In this document: piece by piece, positions 16,954-24,980 of the stretch | How positions within the stretch are numbered: the first letter of the stretch is position 1 | Layout: the number at the start of each line of letters is the position of its first letter | NCBI GenBank assembly: GCA_024691105.1 | Contig: JAILNY010000147.1 | Location: 1-49,101, forward strand | DNA from: Treponema sp. | GTDB taxonomy: Bacteria > Spirochaetota > Spirochaetia > Treponematales > Treponemataceae | DNA: 49,101 bases | Direction of reading: 5' to 3' | Translations under genes and position numbers: made by a program | Notes under the pieces: generated by a model | What the model was told of the DNA's origin: nothing | Databases searched by the model: none | What the model saw: only the letters and a program-made list of their open reading frames with translations

Positions 16954-19449
16954 ATGATTACATTAAAATTTGGTGGTACTTCAATGGGAAGTGCCCGCAG
17001 AATTCTCGATTCTGTAGACATCATGATTGAGCAGGCAAAGAACGAACGCATCAGCGTCATTGTCAGCGCAGTTGCAGGAGTTTCTAACAAGCTCCAGGAA
17101 AGTATTGATGGCTGCATAGAAGGGAAGACCTCTGAAACCTATGTAAACGAAATCAAACATCTCCACGAAGAAATCTGTTCTGCCATCCAGGCAGAAATTG
17201 CAGGCTTTAATGCCGGTGCCGTTATGGTACGTGTAAACGAAAAGCTCAGAGAACTCGAAAAGCTTTTGGACGCTGTTTCTTCTTTTGGAGAATGTACAGA
17301 TACAGCGCACTGCCGCATTATGGGAATGGGAGAACTTTTGTGCGTTCCTATAGTAGAAGAAGTTCTTCTTGCAAAACAGCAGAGCGTTGTTGTATTAAAT
17401 TCACGCAAATATATCGTAACAACAGGTAACCAGAAAGAAGGTGATCCTGATTACTCAAAGACATCAGAAAACTTACGCTCTTATCGCGACGGCGAAAGCA
17501 ATTCTAAAAACCGTATTCTTTTGTTCCCTGGCTTTATCTGCTCATGGTGTGGTGGAACCGGAATGGAGCTTCGTCCTGGACTTTTAGGACGCAACGGTTC
17601 TGACTTTTCTGCGGCAATCATCGCTGCAGGACTTGGTTCTAAAAAAGTTCAGTTCTGGACAGACGTTGATGGAATCTACACGGCAGACCCACGCGTTGTA
17701 AAAGATGCAATCCTTGTTGATGACATGACATACGAAGAGGCAATGGAATTAGCCTTCTTTGGTTCTAAAGTTCTTCATCCAAAAACTCTTGCACCACTTG
17801 CTGCAAAAGGCATCGAAGCATGGAGCTTAAACTCTATGGCTCCACAGGTTCGCGGAACAAGAATTGGCAAAGGTCCTTTTGAATCTGCCGTAAGCTTTGG
17901 ACCTGTACGCGGTATCTCATGCCTTAAAAAGACTTCGATGATTTCTGTAAGCGGCGCCGGAATGAAAGGCCGAAGCGGTACTGCAAGCCGTATCTTTGAA
18001 GCAGTATCTAGAGCCGGCATTTCTATTTTATTGATTACTCAGTCATCTTCTGAATATACAATCTCGTTCTGTGTTCGCGATGAACAGGCCGATAAAGCAG
18101 GCGATGTAATTGCCAAAGAATTTGATCTTGAAATCCGCGATGGAATTATTCATCCGGTAGAAGTAAAAAAGAGCTGCGCAATCGTTTCTATCGTAGGTGA
18201 CGGTATGAAGCAGAATCGCGGTGTCGCAGGACGCTTTTTTGATGCTCTTGCTTCTCAGGATATCAACATCCTTGCAATCGCTCAGGGGTCATCAGAACGT
18301 TCAATTTCAACTGTAATCAGCGGAGAGTTTGGCGACCTTGCCGTACGCAGCGCACACAGATTCTTCTTTAACACAGCGCAGTCAATCGAAGTATTTGCAT
18401 TTGGTGCAGGTAACATCGGTGGAACTTTGCTTGACCAGATTCGTGATCAGCATGACAAGCTTCTTGCACAGAATGTTGACATCAAGGTTATGGCAATCTC
18501 GACTATCGATGGTCTTATGATTAACGAAGACGGAATCGATTTGACTAACTGGCGCGAGACAACTAAAAAGATGCCGCTTAAAGCAAACGTTGACGACATC
18601 ATTAACTTTGTAAAAGAAAAAAAGCCGCTCAATCCTGTATTCGTAGACTGTACAGCAAGCTACGATCTTCCTGAGCGCTATCTTGATATTCTTAATGCGG
18701 GAATGTCGATTGCAACTCCTAACAAGAGAGCAAACTCGATGAATATTAAATTCTACCGCGACTTAAGAAAGACTGCAAATAAGATGAACCGCCGCTTCCT
18801 TTATGAGACAAACGTAGGAGCAGGGCTTCCTATCATTGATACTCTGCAGAATCTGTATAAGTCAGGCGATAAGCTTGAACGCTTTAACGGCATTATGTCC
18901 GGAAGCCTTTCTTACATCTTTGGTAAACTTGACGAAGGCGTTCCGTTCAGCAAGGCGGTATTAGAAGCTCGTGAACTTCGTTATACAGAACCGGATCCTC
19001 GCGACGACCTTAACGGAATGGACGTTGCGCGCAAGGCTCTTATTATCGCACGCGAATCAGGATACGACATTGAACTTGAAGACATTACGATGTACAAAGT
19101 ATTCCCGGACAGCTTTGATTCAAGCGGAACTGTAGACGAGTTCCTTAAAAAGCTTCCTGAAGTTGATGAGTACTTTGCAAAAAAGATTGCAGACCTTAAA
19201 AAAGAAAACAAGGTTCTCAGAATGGGAGCTTCTATTAAAGACGGCAAAGTTTCTGTCGGCATGATGGAAGTAGGTCCGGATGATCCATTGTATGCAGTCC
19301 GCGGCGGCGAAAATGCCTTTGTATTCTATACAGAGCGCTATCAGCCGATTCCGCTTACGGTACGAGGATATGGTGCCGGCGCCGGCGTAACAGCAGCGGG
19401 TGTCTTTGGTGACATTTTAAGAACTGTAAGTTTTAACCCGGAAAAATAA
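16954..19449 (+). CDS. thrA: Bifunctional aspartokinase / homoserine dehydrogenase
   Basis: Catalyses the first and third steps from aspartate to homoserine, the precursor of threonine and methionine. The kinase domain begins at the N terminus with KFGGTSMGS (residues 5-13) and includes GRNGSDFSAAIIAAGL. Two ACT-type regulatory segments follow, at about residues 330-372 (VSGAGMKGRSGTASRIFEA) and 411-455 (VGDGMKQNRGVAGRFFDAL). The dehydrogenase begins near 478, with the nucleotide-binding GAGNIGG at 484-490 and TPNKRAN and GIMSGSLSYIF later. The length of 831 residues matches ThrA/MetL fusions. The ACT segments imply feedback control by an end-product amino acid, but which one cannot be read from sequence. 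AGAGGT upstream is the ribosome site. Confidence 0.96.
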   Translation: MITLKFGGTSMGSARRILDSVDIMIEQAKNERISVIVSAVAGVSNKLQESIDGCIEGKTSETYVNEIKHLHEEICSAIQAEIAGFNAGAVMVRVNEKLRELEKLLDAVSSFGECTDTAHCRIMGMGELLCVPIVEEVLLAKQQSVVVLNSRKYIVTTGNQKEGDPDYSKTSENLRSYRDGESNSKNRILLFPGFICSWCGGTGMELRPGLLGRNGSDFSAAIIAAGLGSKKVQFWTDVDGIYTADPRVVKDAILVDDMTYEEAMELAFFGSKVLHPKTLAPLAAKGIEAWSLNSMAPQVRGTRIGKGPFESAVSFGPVRGISCLKKTSMISVSGAGMKGRSGTASRIFEAVSRAGISILLITQSSSEYTISFCVRDEQADKAGDVIAKEFDLEIRDGIIHPVEVKKSCAIVSIVGDGMKQNRGVAGRFFDALASQDINILAIAQGSSERSISTVISGEFGDLAVRSAHRFFFNTAQSIEVFAFGAGNIGGTLLDQIRDQHDKLLAQNVDIKVMAISTIDGLMINEDGIDLTNWRETTKKMPLKANVDDIINFVKEKKPLNPVFVDCTASYDLPERYLDILNAGMSIATPNKRANSMNIKFYRDLRKTANKMNRRFLYETNVGAGLPIIDTLQNLYKSGDKLERFNGIMSGSLSYIFGKLDEGVPFSKAVLEARELRYTEPDPRDDLNGMDVARKALIIARESGYDIELEDITMYKVFPDSFDSSGTVDEFLKKLPEVDEYFAKKIADLKKENKVLRMGASIKDGKVSVGMMEVGPDDPLYAVRGGENAFVFYTERYQPIPLTVRGYGAGAGVTAAGVFGDILRTVSFNPEK

Positions 19450-19565
19450 ATAAGCGTTGCGCGGCATTTGTTTTTGCTGCGCGGCAAAAGATAAGCTGTC
19501 TGCGCAAGTTTGACTCGTTACTGGCAAAGTGCGCGGGTATCAGAAAAATAGTGAGGTGTTGAATT

Positions 19566-20057
19566 ATGGAAAAATATGTATTATCAGTTTTAGTAGAAAA
19601 CCACGCCGGCGTATTGAGTCGTGTGTCAGGCCTTTTCAGCCGCCGCGGATATAATATCGACAGCCTTACAGTCTGCGAGACAAACAATCCGGGGCAGTCA
19701 AGAATGACTATTGTCGTAAAGGGCGATGAGTACATCCTTGAGCAGATTGAAAAACAGCTTTCTAAACTGGTAGAAGTTATTTCTATTGTTCACTGCGATC
19801 CTCACGAAACATGTCAGCGCGAAACTGCATTGATTAAGGTAAAGGCGTCGGGTGAATCTCGCGCTGTAATTATTGAAACATGTAATATTTACCGTGCTCA
19901 CATTGTTGATGTGGGACTTAATTCTGTGATTGTCGAAGCAACAGGTAGCGAAGATAAAATCGAAAGCCTTATCCGCCTTTTAGAGCCGTTTGGAATTCTT
20001 GAATTTGTCAAGACAGGTCTTACAGCAATGGGACGCGGCGAAGAGGTTATGAATTAA
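19566..20057 (+). CDS. ilvH: Acetolactate synthase regulatory (small) subunit
   Basis: Regulatory partner of acetolactate synthase, the first common enzyme of valine and isoleucine synthesis; it confers valine feedback and raises catalytic-subunit activity. The 163 residues show the N-terminal ACT domain (LSVLVENHAGVLSRVSGLFSRRGYNI) with the characteristic RRGYNIDSL, and the C-terminal domain with ETALIKVKA and EPFGILEFVKTGLTAMGRG. The length is normal. GTGAGGTG gives a good ribosome site. The large subunit is not beside it, which is unusual because ilvB and ilvN/H are commonly adjacent. The gap after thrA (19450-19565) contains a GCGCGGCA direct repeat but no clear terminator, so read-through from thrA is possible. 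Confidence 0.95.
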   Translation: MEKYVLSVLVENHAGVLSRVSGLFSRRGYNIDSLTVCETNNPGQSRMTIVVKGDEYILEQIEKQLSKLVEVISIVHCDPHETCQRETALIKVKASGESRAVIIETCNIYRAHIVDVGLNSVIVEATGSEDKIESLIRLLEPFGILEFVKTGLTAMGRGEEVMN

Positions 20058-20087
20058 AACGCTTTGCGCGGTTGACGTGTCATACAT

Positions 20088-20666
20088 TTACTGCGATGTT
20101 TTTATCCAAAAGTTTTCGCCGAGTGAATATTCAAAGCTTGTGACAAAGCAGTCAGCAATCTGAATGCTTTTGAACGAGATTTTTTCAAATGCATCCGGGG
20201 CGCGCTCGCTCGGGCCGTCACATGCAGCGCGCTTGTCCGGGGCGTCGCAGAAATTTTGAGCGACAGCGTTTACAATTTTGTGCGCTTTATAAAAAACAGA
20301 TGACAGTTTAATGTCGTCTGTTTTTTTTATGTCTGCAGTAACGGCGCGAATTTCCGTATTATCCGCGCGGACTGCCGCCGGAATAATAAAACCGATGCTG
20401 CTGTCGTTTTGCAAAATGCGGCCGCGGAAAAATAAAATTCCGTCTTGTACAAATTCATCATAAATACAAATTTCCTGGCAGCCGCCGAGTGAGTCGCGGA
20501 GGTTTTTTGAGAAAACCAGATTTTCTGAAATTCCATAAAGAGGGAATAACGGAAAATATCCTGAATATTTTTCTTTTAAAAGTGAGTCGCGGATTTGAAT
20601 TAATTTTTCCAAAACGTTCGGATGCAGCACAAAGGCTGCAAAATTAAACGAGTCCAAGTTTTTCAC
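20088..20666 (-). CDS. Uncharacterised soluble protein
   Basis: No family is recognised. The start is uncertain. GTG 20666 is chosen because a start at the first ATG (20720) would overlap the metallo-beta-lactamase gene by 77 bases, whereas this start overlaps it by 23 and has GGAAAG close upstream. The protein opens VKNLDSFNFAAFVLHPNVLEK and contains IRDSLLKEKYSGYFPLFPLYG, SIGFIIPAAVRADN and a C-terminal SLGENFWIKTSQ. There is no signal peptide or membrane segment. The stretch DAPDKRAACDGPSERAPDA is GC-rich compared with the rest. It is the last gene of a three-gene overlapping minus-strand unit. Confidence 0.6.
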   Translation of the reverse strand: MKNLDSFNFAAFVLHPNVLEKLIQIRDSLLKEKYSGYFPLFPLYGISENLVFSKNLRDSLGGCQEICIYDEFVQDGILFFRGRILQNDSSIGFIIPAAVRADNTEIRAVTADIKKTDDIKLSSVFYKAHKIVNAVAQNFCDAPDKRAACDGPSERAPDAFEKISFKSIQIADCFVTSFEYSLGENFWIKTSQ

Positions 20667-21243
20667 GCTTTCCGCTTTCAGGCGGATTGATATCGATGTT
20701 AAAAAGACGCTCGGCTCCAACTGTTGTCGGAGGTCCGTGTCCAGGCATTAAAACAGTATCTTCCTGCTGCGAAAGAATTTTCTGTTTTATGTTTGAGATT
20801 AAAGTCTTTTCTGAAAACTTGTTGTTTGACGAACCGATTTTACCGGCAGAAATTACATCGCCGGTAAATATTACGCTTCCGATTTTATAGATGATTGAAT
20901 CCGGTGTATGACCTGGAAGTGACATATAACTTACAGTAAGACCTGCAACCTGAATGATTCCTTCGTCACGTAAAACGTATGTGTCGTTGCCGGCAATTTC
21001 CCAGTCGGCTGCAAAAATCTTGGGGTCGTAAATTTTTCGCAGGGTTTTTAGTCCGTGAACGTGACTTCCGTGGTTGTGCGTAATCAAAACGCCTGCAAGG
21101 CTGTAGCCGCCGTTTTCTATATTTTCAATGATTGTTGGTGTGATAATTCCAGGGTCAACAATTATTGCTTCGCGTGTTAATTCGTTTACGATGAGATAAC
21201 AGTTTGAAAAGCCTTCGATGTTCAGGTGAAAGTAAATTTTCAT
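20644..21243 (-). CDS. Metallo-beta-lactamase-fold hydrolase with altered metal site
   Basis: A 199-residue glyoxalase II-like protein. Metal-site residues visible are His56 and His58 (THNHGSH), His61, His112 (LPGHTPDS), Asp129 (FTGDV) and His169 (PGHGPP). In the canonical HxHxDH motif the aspartate that holds the second zinc is replaced by Ser60. The TGD bridging aspartate and the other histidines are kept, so the first site looks intact and the second weakened. It may act on a thioester or small ester, but the substrate is unknown. Its ATG overlaps the stop codon of the upstream pentapeptide gene by one base (TAATG), which implies translational coupling. Confidence 0.88.
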   Translation of the reverse strand: MKIYFHLNIEGFSNCYLIVNELTREAIIVDPGIITPTIIENIENGGYSLAGVLITHNHGSHVHGLKTLRKIYDPKIFAADWEIAGNDTYVLRDEGIIQVAGLTVSYMSLPGHTPDSIIYKIGSVIFTGDVISAGKIGSSNNKFSEKTLISNIKQKILSQQEDTVLMPGHGPPTTVGAERLFNIDINPPESGKREKLGLV

Positions 21244-21923
21244 TATGCATCTCCTGTTTCAAGTAACTCAGTTTTTTTATCAAGTTCACCTGCAAAAAGA
21301 TCGCTGCTTTCTTTGTCAAAAATTGCTTCGCGGGTATTTGAATATTTAAACATTACATTCTGCTGTTCAAGTGCGCGGAATAAAGTCTTTTTAACGTTGC
21401 AGTTTCTGAGTGAAGTGTCTATTAATTTTGCCCTGACAAACCGTGAATTATACAGATCCGAGTCATCAAACGAAGACTGGTAAGACTGAATGCCCGAAAA
21501 ATTATCCTGAATCATATCGCTTCCGGTAAAGAGCGTGTGCGAAAAAGTACAGCCTGCAAAGGATGTAAACTGCATGTTTGACTGTAAAAGATTACAGTCA
21601 GAAAAAATTGAAAAGTCAAACATACTCATTCGGCTTCTAAAGCCTGTTGAGTGCAGATTTATAAATTTACAGTGCATAAAATTGCAGCCGTAAAAACGCT
21701 TGTCTGTTAAATCAATGTTTTCAAAGGTAATGCCTGCCGCGTTGAGTCCTACAATCTTTGTATGTGAATTTATGTAATCGTAAATTTCATTTTTAATTTT
21801 TTCTTTGTCTGCTGTATGCTCCAGACAATATCCAGGAGTTTCAATAATTTCGTGATCATTGTTAAATGACGAAAGTGCAATATGCATACAATCTGGTTCG
21901 ATGCAGTTATTTTGTGAATACAT
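21243..21923 (-). CDS. Pentapeptide-repeat protein with N-terminal Cys/His cluster
   Basis: A 226-residue cytoplasmic protein. From about residue 58 it shows pentapeptide repeats of A(D/N)LXX type (ITFENIDLTDKRFYGCNFMH, CNLLQSNMQFTSFAGCTF, SSFDDSDLYNSRFVRAKLID), which fold as a four-sided right-handed beta-helix. The first 40 residues hold Cys7, Cys12, His14, Cys33 and His36, which could bind a metal ion. The function is unknown; members of the fold include DNA mimics and scaffolds. The gene has no visible ribosome site, and its -10 box ends 6 bases before the ATG, so a truly leaderless message is likely. It is divergent from murI. Confidence 0.82.
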   Translation of the reverse strand: MYSQNNCIEPDCMHIALSSFNNDHEIIETPGYCLEHTADKEKIKNEIYDYINSHTKIVGLNAAGITFENIDLTDKRFYGCNFMHCKFINLHSTGFRSRMSMFDFSIFSDCNLLQSNMQFTSFAGCTFSHTLFTGSDMIQDNFSGIQSYQSSFDDSDLYNSRFVRAKLIDTSLRNCNVKKTLFRALEQQNVMFKYSNTREAIFDKESSDLFAGELDKKTELLETGDA

Positions 21924-21929
21924 ATAAAT

Positions 21930-21958
21930 ATGGTAAGGTATTGCGATTAATTAGTCAA
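21930..21958 (-). promoter_or_regulatory. Promoter of the pentapeptide gene, leaderless
   Basis: On the minus strand TTGACT (21958-21953), 17-base spacer, TACCAT (21935-21930). Only 6 bases separate the -10 from the ATG at 21923, so transcription should begin at or next to the A of the start codon. It overlaps the divergent murI promoter. Confidence 0.6.
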
Positions 21959-21969
21959 ATAGATAAAAT
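21941..21969 (+). promoter_or_regulatory. Promoter of murI, near-leaderless
   Basis: TTGCGA (21941-21946), 17-base spacer, TAAAAT (21964-21969). The predicted start is G21976, 4 bases before the ATG at 21980. It overlaps the opposing pentapeptide promoter, so the two may compete. Confidence 0.6.
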
Positions 21970-21979
21970 TATTTTGTTT

Positions 21980-22789
21980 ATGGTTGATTTTGCATTTTTA
22001 GATTCTGGTACTGGTGGAATTCCATATTTAACGCATTTACTCGAAAAGAAAAACGATGTATCCTGCGTGTATGTCGGAGATACGATTAATTTTCCTTATG
22101 GCGAAAAAACGCATGAAGAAATTGTAAAATGCGTTGTTGAACTTGTAAAAAAAGTAATTCAGAAATTTGATCCGCGTGTAATTGTAATTGCATGCAATAC
22201 GATGAGTGTTAATGCGCTTGATGTTTTGCGCGAGGTTTTTCCGCATAAGCAGTTTGTAGGAACTGTTCCTGCAATAAAGCTTGCTGCTTCTGTTTCAACA
22301 AAAAAACGTATCGGACTTTTAGCAACTCGTTCAACTATAAATCATCCGTATAATGTAGATCTTAAAAATCATTTTGCTTCTGACTGTGAACTTATTCTTA
22401 GAGCAGACCCGGATTTAATTTCTTTTATCGAAAAAAAATCTTTTACGTCGACAAAAGAAGAGTGCAGGGCAGCCGTTACTCCTGCGGTTGATTTTTTTAA
22501 GAAAAATGACTGCGATGTAATTATTCTTGGTTGTACTCATTTTTTAAATCTTGCAGATGTTATTCAGGATGTTGCAAAAAAAATAAAGGTTGTTGATTCT
22601 AGGGAAGGCGTTGTAAACCGCGCGCTTTCTTTATTTGATTCTCTTTCTGATGTTCGTTCTGGTGCATCTTGCGATAACGGTTTTGCAAAATCGCATCTGT
22701 ATATCACAGGCTTTACGGAAGCAAAAGATAAAAAAGAATACGATGTAATCTGCTCGCGTTGCAACTTAGAGTGGGGCGGACTGTTGTAA
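21980..22789 (+). CDS. murI: Glutamate racemase
   Basis: Makes D-glutamate for peptidoglycan. From ATG 21980 the protein has 269 residues, the normal size. Catalytic features are DSGTGG (Asp8), ACNTMSVNAL (Cys72) and GCTHFLNL (Cys185 with the adjacent His), the two-cysteine acid/base pair of the family. YGEKTHEEI matches the usual YG(E/D)K segment. The open frame continues upstream to 21866, but that part would run through the opposing gene and has no racemase-like sequence, so 21980 is chosen. No Shine-Dalgarno is visible before it. The minus-strand icd terminator begins at its stop codon. Confidence 0.95.
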   Translation: MVDFAFLDSGTGGIPYLTHLLEKKNDVSCVYVGDTINFPYGEKTHEEIVKCVVELVKKVIQKFDPRVIVIACNTMSVNALDVLREVFPHKQFVGTVPAIKLAASVSTKKRIGLLATRSTINHPYNVDLKNHFASDCELILRADPDLISFIEKKSFTSTKEECRAAVTPAVDFFKKNDCDVIILGCTHFLNLADVIQDVAKKIKVVDSREGVVNRALSLFDSLSDVRSGASCDNGFAKSHLYITGFTEAKDKKEYDVICSRCNLEWGGLL

Positions 22790-22821
22790 AAAAAAGCGTG
22801 CAGCAAATATTTACTGCACGC
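22788..22821 (-). terminator. Terminator for the icd transcript
   Basis: On the minus strand GCGTGCAG (22821-22814) pairs with CTGCACGC (22803-22796) and is followed by eight T (A run 22788-22795). On the plus strand there is no T run. It lies about 60 bases beyond the out-of-frame icd tail and 140 beyond the in-frame icd stop. Confidence 0.85.
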
Positions 22822-22880
22822 TCCTGTCTGTTTATCATAACACCCGAGTTGCAAAAAAGCGCGCTCGAGCTCTATATTGA

Positions 22881-22985
22881 TTAAAGTCTTTCTTTAATAG
22901 CAGCGATATATTCGTCGCAGGCTGGAGACTGCTTACCAAGAAGCTCTGCGAGCTTCTTGCCGATTAGAGTCTGCTGCGGATAGCT
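22881..22985 (-). pseudogene. Out-of-frame extension of icd (possible lost C-terminus)
   Basis: In the -1 frame relative to icd, 34 sense codons run from just before the icd stop to a TAA at 22881-22883. They read GKKLAELLGKQSPACDEY followed by IAAIKERL, protein-like sequence with codon choice like icd. The ending resembles the in-frame icd ending (FIEAIRSRL). This could be the remnant of a longer C-terminus after a one-base change, a programmed -1 frameshift product, or a duplicated end. Confidence 0.4.
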
Positions 22986-24160
22986 TCAATGAATTGCCAT
23001 GAATCAAGTGTTTCTTTTGCTGCAGGCTCTGCGATACGGGCAATGTCGCCTGTCATGTAGCCATCTTCAATTGTCTGTAAAGTTGCCTTTTCAAGACGTT
23101 TTGCAAAGCCAACAAGCTCTGGTGTTCCGTCAAGTTCACCGCGTTTTGCAAGAGCACCTGTCCATGCAAAGATTGTTGCTACCGGGTTTGTAGATGTTTT
23201 TTCGCCCTTAAGATAGCGGTAGTAGTGCTTTTGAACTGTTCCGTGGCTTGCTTCGTATTCAAAGTTTCCGTCAGGGCTTACTAAAACAGATGTCATCATG
23301 GCAAGACTTCCACATGCAGAAGCAATCATGTCACTCATTACATCCCCGTCATAGTTTTTAGTAGCCCACATGAAGCCGCCTTCTGATCTCATGACGCGCG
23401 CTACTGCATCGTCAATCAAAGTGTAGAAGTATTCAATACCGGCTGCATCAAATTTTGCCTTGTATTCTTCGTCAAATACGCGCTGGAAAATTGCTTTAAA
23501 GTTTCCGTCATAGGTTTTGCTGATTGTATCTTTTGCACCAAACCATACAGAGATTTTGCGGTCAAGCGCGTAGGTAAAGCAGCAGCGCGCAAAGCTTTCG
23601 ATTGATTTATCAAGGTTATGAATACCCTGAATGATTCCAGGTCCTTTCATATCCATGATTGTCTTACGGATTTCTTTTCCGTCTACGCCTGTAAATACAA
23701 GCTCAGCTTTTCCGGCTGTCGGACATTTGATTTCGCAGTTTTTGTATACGTCGCCGTATGCGTGGCGGCCAAGAACGATTGGCTTTTTCCAGCAGCTTAC
23801 AGTTCCGTGGATGTTATTTACAAAGATTGGTTCACGGAAAACAGTACCGTCAAGTTCTGCACGGATGATTCCGTTTGGAGAAGGGGTAAGCTGTTTAAGT
23901 TTATATTCTTCAACGCGCGCCTGGTTAGATGTGATTGTTGCGCATTTTACACCGACATGAAGGCGTTTGATTGCTTCGGCTGCAGCATAAGTAATCTTGT
24001 CGTCTGAGTCGTCGCGGCTTTTGAGTCCAAGGTCAAAATATTCAGTCTTTAAATCAACATAAGGCAAAAGGAGTTCGTCCTTGATTACCTTCCACAAAAC
24101 ACGTGTCATTTCATCGCCGTCAAGTTCGGCGATTGCATTTTTCATCTGTATCTTTGCCAT
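22964..24160 (-). CDS. icd: NADP-type isocitrate dehydrogenase
   Basis: Converts isocitrate to 2-oxoglutarate, probably with NADP. It belongs to the eukaryote-like homodimeric group: MKNAIAELDGDEMTRVLWK at the N terminus, KCATITSNQARVEEY, SPNGIIRAELDGTVFREPI, KPIVLGRHAYGDVY, and the metal-site region NYDGDVMSDMIA, then EASHGTVQKHYYRY and TSTNPVATIFAW. The 398 residues from ATG 24160 match the family. The open frame extends to 24244, but that part lies across the promoter. No ribosome site precedes the ATG and a good -10 box ends 9 bases upstream, so the message is probably near-leaderless. The stop at 22964 is followed by a coding-like tail in another frame. Confidence 0.94.
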   Translation of the reverse strand: MAKIQMKNAIAELDGDEMTRVLWKVIKDELLLPYVDLKTEYFDLGLKSRDDSDDKITYAAAEAIKRLHVGVKCATITSNQARVEEYKLKQLTPSPNGIIRAELDGTVFREPIFVNNIHGTVSCWKKPIVLGRHAYGDVYKNCEIKCPTAGKAELVFTGVDGKEIRKTIMDMKGPGIIQGIHNLDKSIESFARCCFTYALDRKISVWFGAKDTISKTYDGNFKAIFQRVFDEEYKAKFDAAGIEYFYTLIDDAVARVMRSEGGFMWATKNYDGDVMSDMIASACGSLAMMTSVLVSPDGNFEYEASHGTVQKHYYRYLKGEKTSTNPVATIFAWTGALAKRGELDGTPELVGFAKRLEKATLQTIEDGYMTGDIARIAEPAAKETLDSWQFIEAIRSRL

Positions 24161-24169
24161 AATGCAAGT

Positions 24170-24198
24170 ATTATATAGAAAAGATGCTAATTGCGCAA
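24170..24198 (-). promoter_or_regulatory. Promoter of icd, near-leaderless
   Basis: On the minus strand TTGCGC (24198-24193), 17-base spacer, perfect TATAAT (24175-24170). The predicted start near 24163 leaves a 3-base leader before the ATG at 24160. Confidence 0.65.
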
Positions 24199-24222
24199 TG
24201 TTGCTATAGACAGAAATTTTAT

Positions 24223-24250
24223 TGACAAAGCTTTTACTGCTCAATAAAAT
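24223..24250 (+). promoter_or_regulatory. Promoter of the membrane TPR gene, leaderless
   Basis: Perfect TTGACA (24223-24228), 16-base spacer, TAAAAT (24245-24250). Transcription should begin around 24256-24258, at the ATG itself. It is back to back with the icd promoter. Confidence 0.6.
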
Positions 24251-24257
24251 CCTGCAT

Positions 24258-24974
24258 ATGTATTTCTTATTTTTAATTCCATATATTCTTCAATTAATTC
24301 TTGTAATTCATATTTTTAAAACACGTCAGGATTTTACATGGCTGTGGCTTCTGGTATTTTTACCGTATGTAGGCGGCATTGCGTATATCATTCTTGTTTT
24401 TATTCCAAGCATACGTTCAAGCAGGGGGCTGCATAAAGCGGGAAATGCTGTAATCGATATAATCCGTCCTAAAAGACATATTGCCGAACTTGAAAAACTC
24501 GTGCACCGTCAGAATACAATTTCAAACAGGGTTTTGCTTGCAGACTCTTATGCTGGTGACCATCGTTACGAAGATGCTCTTGCTCTTTATGATTCATGCC
24601 TTTCTGAAAAACTTTACAAGGATGATATTGAACTTTTATTTAAGCGTGCAAAGGTTCTTTATGAAGCAGGTCGTAAAGACGAAGCTAAAACTGTAGTAAA
24701 GAAGATTTCTAAAAAGAAAACCTTTAGCGATCCATGCGAAAAATTATTTGTCGCAAAGGTTAATGATGATATTGATTCTATAAAAGAAATGTTTTTTAAT
24801 CAGAGTGATTTTGAAGCCGGCTACGAAGCGGCTTCTTATTATGCACAGAATGGAAACACAGAAGAGGTTAGAGCTATTGTCGACGAAATGAAAGATATTT
24901 TACAGACATATAAATATCTTAGAAAAACCGACAACAGCCGTTTTTACCGGAATACAAAAAAGCTTTTAAAGTAA
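24258..24974 (+). CDS. Membrane-anchored TPR protein (PLDc_N-like N terminus)
   Basis: The start is placed at ATG 24258, because the first 12 codons of the longer frame lie over the promoter. Two N-terminal transmembrane helices (about residues 3-20 and 28-50, with the linker FKTRQDFTWLWLLVFLPYVG) resemble the short phospholipase D-nuclease N-terminal module found in small membrane proteins. Residues ~75-235 are cytoplasmic TPR-like helices (VLLADSYAGDHRYEDALALYD, FKRAKVLYEAGRKDEAKTVV, ASYYAQNGNTEEVRAIV). It is likely an inner-membrane scaffold of unknown partner. No ribosome site is seen. Confidence 0.75.
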   Translation: MYFLFLIPYILQLILVIHIFKTRQDFTWLWLLVFLPYVGGIAYIILVFIPSIRSSRGLHKAGNAVIDIIRPKRHIAELEKLVHRQNTISNRVLLADSYAGDHRYEDALALYDSCLSEKLYKDDIELLFKRAKVLYEAGRKDEAKTVVKKISKKKTFSDPCEKLFVAKVNDDIDSIKEMFFNQSDFEAGYEAASYYAQNGNTEEVRAIVDEMKDILQTYKYLRKTDNSRFYRNTKKLLK

Positions 24975-24980
24975 TCTTTA

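Noticed and set aside
21866..21979. N-terminal extension of murI
   Set aside because: It runs through the opposing gene and both promoters and has no racemase similarity.
24161..24244. N-terminal extension of icd
   Set aside because: It covers the -10/-35 boxes; MAKIQMKN at 24160 matches the family start.
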